Shown here: piece by piece, positions 1 to 6,121 of the stretch | Numbering within the stretch: position 1 is the first letter of the stretch | How the letters are laid out: every line of letters starts with the position of its first letter | Origin: SZUA-117 sp964630795 | GTDB lineage: Bacteria; Pseudomonadota; Gammaproteobacteria; Steroidobacterales; Woeseiaceae | Assembly (NCBI GenBank): GCA_964630795.1 | Contig: CAZVWF010000116.1 | Location: forward strand, 1-6,249 | Reading direction: 5' to 3' | Length of the DNA stretch: 6,249 nt | Made by a program: the position numbers and the translations under genes | The notes under the pieces: model-generated | What the model was told of the DNA's origin: nothing | Seen by the model: only the letters and a program-made list of their open reading frames with translations | Database searches by the model: none

Positions 1-2098
1 CTCCAGCCATCGAGATGAGGTTTGCGCCGGTTAACAAAAGGGATCCGCGCGGCGTGTTTCGCGGTGCGACGACATTCACTGCGATCGCCGTCACTGACAC
101 ATGTTCATCCTCCGGCACGAAAGGCTCGGCGCTCCTGTTTTCATCATCGCCGGCTTCGTCGTCGCCCGCATCCTCGTCTTCGTCGTCTTCCTCACGGAAC
201 TCAACGCTGTCGAAGGATCGGCTGTAAAACGTGTTACCAATCGCCCACCAGATTTCCTCGCCGTCAGCAGACCAGCCCAGGTAGTCCGCGCCAATGTCAG
301 TCAATCGCGAGACAGGCAGTGCGCCGCCACGCAGGTTAACCGTCGCCGCCTTGGCGCCGAACTGGCTCGTTGCGATAGCCCAGACCTGCTTGTTAGCGAA
401 GGCAAGCGCATGACGCCCATCGGGGCTGATATAGACGGCTTCCGCCTTGGGCGGCTCATCACCGCGCCGGTTGCCCCGAGGTGCGTTGACGGTGAGTTCG
501 TCACGCCGATCGGTACCATCGAGCTGTATGGAGTAAAGCCCTTTTTCATCGGTGAGATAGACCCGGTTTTCGTCCGCGCCAAAATGCGGGAAACGCGCGC
601 CATTGGCGGGCGTGACAACGGTCTGTGAGCCCCCAACGGCCGGAAGGGATACCAGTTCCAGCGGCACGCGCAGCCCGCCAAACTCGCTGAAGGTCTGATT
701 GCGCATAAATTCATTGCCGCGCATCGCCAGCAAGGTTTTGCCATCCGGGCTGTATACGAGATCGGTATAGAACGCCGCGATGTCGGTCAGTTGCTGCGGT
801 CTGCCGCTGCCATTCGAACGCATGCGCCAGACGTGCCCGCCGGATTCGATCGACCACGTGACATAGGCGATCCAGCGTCCGTCCGGTGACCACGCTGGCT
901 TGAATTCCCAGGCATCGCTGTCCGTCAAGCGCTCCGGCTCCGCGCCAGTATCCGCGTCCATGACGTAGATTTTGGTCAGGACTGACGCGGCAATCTTGTC
1001 GCCGGCCGGCGAAGGCCGCGGGTCCTGGATAAGTGTTGCCGTGAGGTCTCCTTGCGGCACCCGGTAAGGTGCTGTCAGGTCCGGCCCGATGTCGAGCTCG
1101 ACGTCTGCTGCAAAGGGAATCTCGGCGCGTTCGCCGGTCACGACATCGATACGCCAGATCTTGCCTTCGGCACTGAGGACAATGGACTTACCGTCAGGCG
1201 TGAAGGTATAGCCGGGCAATACGTCCCTGCTGGGTGGCCTGAAGTTCTCCTGTGCATCTCGTTGAACGGGGTAGGCCAGCCATCGATCGGCGCCGGTATC
1301 GAGATTGCGAATGCGCAGGCCGGTCTTTGTTTCAAAACGGGTACCGTAAACGAGCGATGCACCGTCCGGTGAGAGGACCGGTCGATAACCGCCGCCTTCC
1401 CCCTGGGTGACCGGGTCGATCATCCCGGTTGCCAGGTTATAGCGACTGATCTGCGCCGCCGGAAAATTGCGCGCCGGACCGTTACTGTTCTCTCGCTTCG
1501 CGAAATACAGGTACTTGCCGTCGTTAGAGGGTGCGGCGCCCACGCCCCAGAATTTCTCGTCATCACCACTGCCGGACAAGGTCACACCGGAACCGCCGTC
1601 GACGTGATACATGGTCATCTGCACCTTTTCGGCCGTCTTCGTTACGACGATGTAATTGCCGTCGGCCGACCAGGCCGGTGAGATGATGCCCCAGTGTTTT
1701 TCGTCCGATATCTTGCGTGCGTCACTGCCATCGATGTTCGCGACCCAGAGGTTGTTCGAGCCGTTACGATCGCTGACGAAGGCAATCATGCTGCCGTCCG
1801 GCGATACGACCGGCTGGCTGTCGAAGCCGAGACCGGAGGTGATTCGTGTTGCCTCGCCGCCGGCCAGGGGCAACGTGTAGAGATCCCCCAGCAGGTCGAA
1901 CAAGAGCGTTTGGCCATCCGGTGTGATGTCGATGGACAGCCAGGACCCTTCGTCCGTCGAAAACGCCAGCGTCCCGGTGCTGCCCTCGAGCGGCAGGTCG
2001 GGCGCTTTGTCGTCATCGGCTGCGAACAGGCCCGCCGGGCCAGGGAGCAGCGCAGAAGAAAGCACGATACTGACGATCGTCACAGGGAGTCGATTCAT
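1..2098 (-). CDS. Exported TolB/PD40 beta-propeller protein with start of an amidohydrolase domain (C-terminus cut by window edge)
   Basis: An uninterrupted minus-strand frame runs from ATG at 2098 off the left edge, giving 699 residues. Residues 1-26 look like a Sec signal peptide (MNR, a hydrophobic stretch, then LFA before ADDD), so the protein should be periplasmic or secreted. PD40/TolB-type blade motifs follow: SPDG near residues 99, 243, 404, 450 and 558, TPDG at 300 and SADG at 610, each followed by a hydrophobic strand, as in beta-propellers. Residues 636-653 form a very acidic linker. The last visible residues, around 684-699 (RGSLLLTGANLISMAG), resemble the first beta-sandwich strands of imidazolonepropionase-like amidohydrolases. 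Propeller-amidohydrolase proteins of this kind are usually around 1,000 residues or more, so the metal-binding catalytic barrel would lie outside the window. The substrate cannot be told. The Shine-Dalgarno is weak (GGA about 8-10 nt before ATG). The alternative is a stand-alone TolB-like propeller, but the C-terminal strands argue against it. Confidence 0.85.
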   Translation of the reverse strand, partial: MNRLPVTIVSIVLSSALLPGPAGLFAADDDKAPDLPLEGSTGTLAFSTDEGSWLSIDITPDGQTLLFDLLGDLYTLPLAGGEATRITSGLGFDSQPVVSPDGSMIAFVSDRNGSNNLWVANIDGSDARKISDEKHWGIISPAWSADGNYIVVTKTAEKVQMTMYHVDGGSGVTLSGSGDDEKFWGVGAAPSNDGKYLYFAKRENSNGPARNFPAAQISRYNLATGMIDPVTQGEGGGYRPVLSPDGASLVYGTRFETKTGLRIRNLDTGADRWLAYPVQRDAQENFRPPSRDVLPGYTFTPDGKSIVLSAEGKIWRIDVVTGERAEIPFAADVELDIGPDLTAPYRVPQGDLTATLIQDPRPSPAGDKIAASVLTKIYVMDADTGAEPERLTDSDAWEFKPAWSPDGRWIAYVTWSIESGGHVWRMRSNGSGRPQQLTDIAAFYTDLVYSPDGKTLLAMRGNEFMRNQTFSEFGGLRVPLELVSLPAVGGSQTVVTPANGARFPHFGADENRVYLTDEKGLYSIQLDGTDRRDELTVNAPRGNRRGDEPPKAEAVYISPDGRHALAFANKQVWAIATSQFGAKAATVNLRGGALPVSRLTDIGADYLGWSADGEEIWWAIGNTFYSRSFDSVEFREEDDEDEDAGDDEAGDDENRSAEPFVPEDEHVSVTAIAVNVVAPRNTPRGSLLLTGANLISMAG
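140..169 (-). repeat. 15-bp tandem duplication encoding AGDDE twice
   Basis: Two adjacent 15-nt units (155-169 and 140-154) each encode AGDDE inside the acidic linker of the propeller/amidohydrolase gene. The units match at 12 of 15 bases, and all three differences are synonymous third positions. This suggests an old duplication kept at the protein level. The wider run at residues 636-653 has 14 acidic residues out of 18. Confidence 0.7.
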
Positions 2099-2136
2099 GG
2101 AAGCATCCGTTTTTGTTGTTCGGGCCAGGTCCGTAT

Positions 2137-2151
2137 CGCTACATTGTAGCG
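2137..2151 (-). promoter_or_regulatory. Palindrome overlapping a possible -10 box upstream of the propeller/amidohydrolase gene
   Basis: The bases 2137-2143 (CGCTACA) and 2145-2151 (TGTAGCG) form a perfect 7-bp inverted repeat around one central base. It lies about 40 bp upstream of the ATG at 2098. Read on the minus strand it contains TACAAT (2148 to 2143), five of six matches to a sigma70 -10 box, which would place transcription start near 2136. No good -35 box is seen at the usual distance. A palindrome covering a -10 box would suit a repressor operator, but no regulator is identified. Confidence 0.3.
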
Positions 2152-2216
2152 GTCAGCATCCGTGCCGGCATCAGCATTATGAAAAAGCCATACAGAAGAC
2201 TTGGCTGCGGTGCCTG

Positions 2217-2283
2217 GCCGAGATCGCGAAAACCAAGACGGAGCCAGCCGAGTGGAGCGAACGGACGGAGTTCGCGACACGGC
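2217..2283. other. Inverted-repeat cluster in the 2099-2393 non-coding stretch
   Basis: The 295-bp stretch between the propeller gene start and the apbE stop holds no convincing gene. It does hold alternative stems. GCCG (2217-2220) with TCGCGAA (2224-2230) can pair with TTCGCGA (2271-2277) and CGGC (2280-2283), across a 40-nt loop and a small internal bulge. GCGAAC (2257-2262) can instead pair with GTTCGC (2270-2275) around the 7-nt loop GGACGGA. The two stems share the same right arm and exclude each other. GACGGAG also occurs twice (2237-2243, 2264-2270). This could be transcript structure, a degenerate intergenic repeat, or chance in GC-rich DNA. Confidence 0.3.
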
Positions 2284-2366
2284 GCAACGAAGGGCATGGT
2301 CTCCCGGCCGATGGGCTCTGCTTGCTTTTCGTCTTCGTTCACCGGTCTACTATCGGTTGAAACGGG

Positions 2367-2392
2367 TCGGTAATCCAATAGTTAATTACCGA
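2367..2392 (-). terminator. Hairpin directly after the apbE stop codon; possible weak terminator or 3' stabiliser
   Basis: TCGGTAAT (2367-2374) and ATTACCGA (2385-2392) form a perfect 8-bp stem with a 10-nt loop. It begins one base after the apbE stop codon (2394-2396). There is no T tract after the stem on either strand and the stem is only half GC, so it does not look like a strong intrinsic terminator. A 3'-end-stabilising structure or a regulator site is equally possible. Confidence 0.35.
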
Positions 2393-2393
2393 A

Positions 2394-3258
2394 TTAGCGG
2401 CTATCTGAAAACCTGTCAAAACCGGAACTGCTTGTCGTCGTCAGCGTGTCGCCTACCCGATCCACAAAGAATGCCGCGATGCTGTTTTTTTCGGCCGCCT
2501 CGAGACCCCGCTCGGTGCCCATTACCAGGAGTGCCGTGGCCCAGGCGTCTGCCTCCATTGTCGAGTCGGCGACGACCGATACGGAAACGGTATCGTGGCT
2601 GACCGGGCGACCACTGGCAGGGTCGATCACATGTGAATAGCGTACTCCGTCAACTTCAAAATAGTTCCGGTAGTCGCCCGATGTCGCGATGCCTTGCGAG
2701 TACAGGTGAATCACATCCGGCGGCAGGATCTCCGGCATGCCTGGCGTTTCGATTACAATGCGCCACCCCGGACTGCGATTGCTGCGCAGGGTAGCAATTT
2801 CCCCACCGACCTCGACCAGTGCGGCGTAAATGCCAGCCTGGTTCAGGAGCATGAGGATCTCATCGGCGGCAAACCCTTTGACGTAACCCGACAGGTCTAT
2901 GGACACATTGCCGCGCCTCCGGACCTGTTGATTCTCGCAATCTAACTGCACCCGCCGGTAGCCTGTATTGGCAATGGCGGCGTCAATCGCTGACTGATCG
3001 GGCAAGCTTTTTGGGTCCTCGTAGCTGGCGAATCCCCACAAAGCGACGAGATGGCCAACCGTCGGGTCGTACGCCCCGTCCGTCTGCCGAGAGACGGCCA
3101 GTGCGCCCCTGAGCGTNNNNNNNNNNNNNNNNNNNNNNNNNNNNNNNNNNNNNNNNNNNNNNNNNNNNNNNNNNNNNNNNNNNNNNNNNNNNNNNNNNNN
3201 NNNNNNNNNNNNNNNNCAGAACGGTGAGTACGAGGCCTATGTGCAGGAATTTGCTCAT
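2394..3258 (-). CDS. apbE: FAD:protein FMN transferase (ApbE), interrupted by an assembly gap
   Basis: ApbE proteins are exported Mg-dependent enzymes that cleave FAD and attach FMN to a threonine of targets such as Rnf/Nqr subunits and FMN-binding-domain proteins. The visible C-terminal 240 residues carry the family landmarks in order: TDGAYDPTVG with LWGF (about 3083-3030), DLSGYVKG (2897-2874), GGEI (2807-2796), ATSGDYRNY (2687-2661), HVIDPASGRP (2633-2604) and the ADAWATAL segment expected to bind metal (2552-2529). Across the N gap, an ATG at 3258 opens a hydrophobic leader (MSKFLHIGLVLTVL) fitting a signal peptide or lipoprotein leader; any lipobox would be in the missing part. The start lies 4 nt after the M20 stop codon. 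The nearest GGAGGA is about 20 nt upstream, too far for normal use, so translation is probably coupled to the upstream gene. No flavinylation target is visible nearby. The family call is secure; joining the leader to it is very likely. Confidence 0.9.
3117..3216. other. Assembly gap of 100 N inside apbE
   Basis: Exactly 100 unknown bases, a conventional placeholder for a gap of unknown size. The leader before it ends on a codon boundary (3217) and the ApbE frame after it also resumes on one (3116). A single intact gene therefore needs a missing length divisible by three, which 100 is not. Compared with usual ApbE lengths, roughly 80-110 residues (about 250-330 bp) of N-terminal region are missing. 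Confidence 0.97.
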
Positions 3259-3262
3259 TGCG

Positions 3263-4669
3263 CTAGCGTTTGTAGTGGTCCTCCAGTACTTCGGCGACGC
3301 AACAGGTCAGCTTCTTGCCCTTCTCGATATGCAGGAACTCGTTCGGCCCGTGGGCATTCGAGTTCGGGCCCAGGAGGCCCGTGATCAGGAACTGTGCCTC
3401 CGGAAACTGTTCACCCAGCATGCCCATGAAAGGAATCGTGCCACCGGTTCCCATGTAGACCGACGGCTTGTCGAAGTAGGCCTGAGACGCCCGGTTCATC
3501 GATGCTTCCAGCCATTCGGCGACCGGCGGGGCATTCCAGCCCGCCATTGTTGACTCGACCTTGAACGTAACCTTCGCAAAAGCAGGGGAATCGGCTTCCA
3601 GCACTTTTTTAACCGCGCCAGCTGCGTCATCCGCATCGAGGGTGGGCGGCAAGCGAAATGAGAGCTTCAGCCTGGTATTCGGCAGCATCGTGTTACCGGC
3701 ATTGACCATTGCGGGCATACCGTCCGCACCGGTAACGGTCATTCCGGGACGCCAGTTGTTGTTGAGAAGTAACTCGTAAATGGATTCCGACGGTTCGGCA
3801 TCGGTGTCGACCCACGGGAATTTCTGGTAGACGGAATCGGTGAGGACCTCGGCGGCCAGTTTGGCCTGCGCCTGGCGCTGCTCCGGAATCTCGACATACA
3901 GGTCGTCGATACTGATCTTGCCGTTGGTCTCGTCCTCGATACGGCTCAGGAGTTGACGCAGTACACGGAAGCACGAGGGTACGATGCCGGTGGCGGAGCC
4001 CGAATGTACCCCCTCTGTCAGTATCTCGACCGCCAGGCTGCCGGTCAGGTTGCCGCGCAGCGACGTGGTACACCAGAGCTGATCGTAGTTGCCGCACTCG
4101 GCGTCCAGGCAGACGACCAGGCTGGGCGTGCCGAGGCGCTCGCCGAGGTGCTCCATGTAGTAGGGCAGGTCGAAACTGCCGGACTCTTCGCAACCTTCGA
4201 TCAGCACAATGCAGCGTGCATGAGGTATGCCCTGTTCCTGTAATGCGCGTATCGCGGTCAGCGAACCGAAGACGGCGTAGCCATCGTCGGCGCCGCCGCG
4301 ACCGTATAACTTGCCGTCCTTGATGACGGGCTTCCAGGGGTCGAGATCGTCGTCCCAGCCCTCGAATTCCGGTTGCTTGTCGTAGTGACCGTACAGCAGC
4401 ACGACATCGTCAGAATCCCCGGGGATCTCCAGGAACAGGATGGGTGTCCGGCCTTCGAGCTTGATGACTTCGGTCGTCATGCCCTCAATCGGTTGCTCCT
4501 TGCACCAGCGCTCGAACATTTGCACCGCTTCGTCCATGTAACCGTGTTTTTCCCAGTCGGGATCGAACATTGGGGACTTGTTCGGGACTTTGATGTATTC
4601 GCAAAGCTCGGGAATGATCGAGTCGTCCCACATCGCGTTGACGAAAGTTTCGGTCTTGCCGCTGTCCAT
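3263..4669 (-). CDS. M20-family zinc metallopeptidase (dipeptidase / CNDP-like)
   Basis: A complete 468-residue protein of the M20 family: di-zinc exopeptidases and dipeptidases with a catalytic domain and an inserted lid/dimerisation domain. The active-site set can be read directly: H95 in GHYDKQP, D128 in GRGGADDG (bridging aspartate), E161 (general base) and E162 in GCEESGS, D189 in CLDAE, and H440 in NAHGPNE. The lid segment begins near residue 200 and includes H222 in VHSGS, matching the histidine that reaches the active site of the partner subunit in carnosine-dipeptidase-like members. There is no signal peptide, so it should act in the cytoplasm on short peptides; the exact substrate cannot be told. 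The ATG at 4669 is chosen because GGAG lies 8 nt upstream; an overlapping out-of-frame ATG at 4673 is too close to it. It is the first gene of an operon with apbE and is divergent from the amidase gene. Confidence 0.93.
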   Translation of the reverse strand: MDSGKTETFVNAMWDDSIIPELCEYIKVPNKSPMFDPDWEKHGYMDEAVQMFERWCKEQPIEGMTTEVIKLEGRTPILFLEIPGDSDDVVLLYGHYDKQPEFEGWDDDLDPWKPVIKDGKLYGRGGADDGYAVFGSLTAIRALQEQGIPHARCIVLIEGCEESGSFDLPYYMEHLGERLGTPSLVVCLDAECGNYDQLWCTTSLRGNLTGSLAVEILTEGVHSGSATGIVPSCFRVLRQLLSRIEDETNGKISIDDLYVEIPEQRQAQAKLAAEVLTDSVYQKFPWVDTDAEPSESIYELLLNNNWRPGMTVTGADGMPAMVNAGNTMLPNTRLKLSFRLPPTLDADDAAGAVKKVLEADSPAFAKVTFKVESTMAGWNAPPVAEWLEASMNRASQAYFDKPSVYMGTGGTIPFMGMLGEQFPEAQFLITGLLGPNSNAHGPNEFLHIEKGKKLTCCVAEVLEDHYKR

Positions 4670-4677
4670 TCATGGTG

Positions 4678-4681
4678 CTCC
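4678..4681 (-). promoter_or_regulatory. Ribosome binding site of the M20 peptidase gene
   Basis: GGAG on the minus strand ends 8 nt before the ATG at 4669. It decides between two overlapping ATGs: the one at 4673 would have only 4 nt of spacing and opens an unrelated 62-codon frame. Confidence 0.6.
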
Positions 4682-4688
4682 GGATTCA

Positions 4689-4717
4689 GTGAGACGCGAA
4701 TAATACCAGCGTATGAT
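4689..4717 (+). promoter_or_regulatory. Probable sigma70-type promoter of the amidase gene
   Basis: GTGAGA (4689-4694, four of six matches to TTGACA) and TATGAT (4712-4717, five of six to TATAAT) are spaced by 17 bp, the optimum. Transcription would begin near 4724, leaving a 5' leader of about 36 nt with a good Shine-Dalgarno. The match is by eye in a short divergent intergenic region, which must contain promoters for both directions. Confidence 0.45.
4700..4705 (-). promoter_or_regulatory. Possible -10 box of the M20-apbE operon
   Basis: TATTAT read on the minus strand (4705 to 4700) matches five of six bases of a sigma70 -10 box and lies about 30 bp upstream of the M20 start. No -35 box with normal spacing is seen (a TTGTAC at 4733-4728 is 22 bp away). 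It sits between the -35 and -10 boxes proposed for the opposite gene, so the two promoters would overlap. Confidence 0.3.
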
Positions 4718-4744
4718 GGGGAGACCTGTACAAAAAGCTATAAC

Positions 4745-4750
4745 GAGGAG
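4745..4750 (+). promoter_or_regulatory. Ribosome binding site of the amidase gene
   Basis: GAGGAG, a strong Shine-Dalgarno, ends 9 nt before the ATG at 4760. It fixes the start there instead of at the far-upstream in-frame ATG at 4373, which would run antisense through the M20 gene. Confidence 0.7.
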
Positions 4751-4759
4751 TGCAGATCC

Positions 4760-5983
4760 ATGTCCATTTTTCGCGGAATTTTGATCGTTTTAACCTTCCA
4801 CGTATCGTCGGCACTGGCCGATGTCGAAATCGGCGGCACGGGCCTCGACTGCGCCGACGACCCGGCCTGTATCAATCGAATGCACCCCGATATCCCGATG
4901 GCGGCGCGGGCCGCACCGGGTGAGCGCATCATCATGCGCGGCAGGGATGCCGAGGACATGCACCTTGATCCTGACGACTTTTCGGTCGCCGAGACGGGCC
5001 CTGTCGACCAGTTCGGCGTCGTTCATCCGATGGTCGGGCCCGTTTACATTGAGGGTGCCGTCGCCGGTGATGCGCTTGCGGTCACGATTGAATCCATTGA
5101 CCCCGGACCGGTGGGCTACACCAGCGCGTCTTCCTTCGGCTTTGCCGGCGATGCGGTAGGTAGCGAAGACCGTTTTGTTGTCTGGCGCCTGAATGATGAG
5201 TACGCGGAAACGGATGCGATCCCGGGCGTGCGCATTCCGAATGCAAGCTTCCCCGGCGTCATGGCAACCATGCCGGGCCAGGATCTTCTTGCCGCCGTAC
5301 TCCATCGTGAAGCACTGCTGGCGGAAGCGGGTGGCGCTGTATTCACGCCGGACGTCGATATGGCCCAGCCGTCGTCACTCTGCGGCGAAGAGGGCAGCCA
5401 GCCGGGCCATTGCTTGCGCACGATTCCGCCGAGGGAGAATGGCGGCAACATGGATATTCGTTATCTCAAGGCTGGCGTCACGGTTTACCTGCCCTGCCAG
5501 ATCGATGGCTGTGGTCTCGCGATCGGCGACTTCCATTACGCGCAGGGCGATGGCGAAGTCTCGGGTACAGCCATCGAGATGGATGCCGACATCACGGTAA
5601 CGACGCGTATCGTTCGCAATGGGCCTGATCTCAGCCACGGCCCGCACTATGAGGGGCCCGCCTCCCTGCTGAATATTCCGTCGTCGAGCTTCTATGCGAC
5701 GACCGGTTATCCGCTGAAGGCGGCAGGCGAGATACCCAGGGACATTGCGTACCTGGCCAATGCCAAGGTTGCAGCGTTGCCGAACCTGTCCAAGGACCTC
5801 AATCTTGCTGCGCAGAATGCACTGGTCGCGATGATCGACTACATCACAAGCCGCTACGGCTATGATCGTACACAGGCCTACATTATCGCGAGCGTTGCAG
5901 TGGACCTGCGAATTGCGCAGCTCGTCGACGTGCCCAACGTCGGCGTTACGGCATTGCTGCCGCTGGATATATTTGTCGACTGA
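4760..5983 (+). CDS. Acetamidase/formamidase-family protein with signal peptide
   Basis: A complete 407-residue member of the FmdA/AmdA acetamidase-formamidase family, which hydrolyses short amides such as formamide or acetamide to the acid and ammonia. Recognisable landmarks are HPMVGPVYIEGAVAGD (about 89-104), a SFPGVMATMPG segment (163-173), TIPPRENGGNMDI (221-233), GDFHYAQGDGEVSGTAIE (256-273) and a C-terminal GYDRTQAYIIASVAVDLRIAQLVD (367-390). Residues 1-20 (MSIFRG, hydrophobic core, SSALA before DVEIG) form a typical Sec signal peptide, so the enzyme should be periplasmic or secreted, whereas characterised family members are generally cytoplasmic. Six cysteines fall in three close pairs: 31/37, 208/218 and 246/251, compatible with disulfides after export. 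The start is set by the strong Shine-Dalgarno and the signal peptide. It is transcribed alone, divergent from the M20-apbE operon. The actual substrate is not settled by the sequence. Confidence 0.9.
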   Translation: MSIFRGILIVLTFHVSSALADVEIGGTGLDCADDPACINRMHPDIPMAARAAPGERIIMRGRDAEDMHLDPDDFSVAETGPVDQFGVVHPMVGPVYIEGAVAGDALAVTIESIDPGPVGYTSASSFGFAGDAVGSEDRFVVWRLNDEYAETDAIPGVRIPNASFPGVMATMPGQDLLAAVLHREALLAEAGGAVFTPDVDMAQPSSLCGEEGSQPGHCLRTIPPRENGGNMDIRYLKAGVTVYLPCQIDGCGLAIGDFHYAQGDGEVSGTAIEMDADITVTTRIVRNGPDLSHGPHYEGPASLLNIPSSSFYATTGYPLKAAGEIPRDIAYLANAKVAALPNLSKDLNLAAQNALVAMIDYITSRYGYDRTQAYIIASVAVDLRIAQLVDVPNVGVTALLPLDIFVD

Positions 5984-6121
5984 ATTAACGCGTCACAACG
6001 CAGGAAGTGGCGTAACTATCGGCGAGTGTTTGCTTAACCTGTCGAGTTGCCTGCAACGAATGATTCCGGACCATTCGCGCCAGGCCAAACACGCCTGTGA
6101 GTATTGCCGTCGGCCGACCGC

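Noticed and set aside
140..190. Run of TCGTC-like units as a possible simple repeat or CRISPR-like array
   Set aside because: It is explained by Asp and Glu codons of the acidic linker on the minus strand. There are no regular spacers.
101..628. Plus-strand open frame of 175 codons
   Set aside because: It is codon-aligned antisense to the propeller gene, which lacks stops there and has clear PD40 motifs. The plus-strand translation resembles no family I know.
2113..2373. Plus-strand 86-codon frame (and overlapping frames) in the intergenic region
   Set aside because: No Shine-Dalgarno, composition rich in Arg/Ser/Gly typical of chance frames in GC-rich DNA, and it overlaps inverted repeats.
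2394..3041. Short ApbE starting at a TTG codon at 3041
   Set aside because: The family motif TDGAYDPTVG lies upstream of this codon in the same frame, so the TTG is an internal leucine codon.
4485..4673. Minus-strand 62-codon frame from the ATG at 4673
   Set aside because: It overlaps the M20 gene in another frame, sits only 4 nt from the Shine-Dalgarno, and has no recognisable domain.
4373..4759. In-frame upstream extension of the amidase gene from an ATG at 4373, giving a 536-residue protein
   Set aside because: It runs antisense through the 5' part of the M20 gene and across the promoter region. The start at 4760 has a strong Shine-Dalgarno and is followed by a clean signal peptide.
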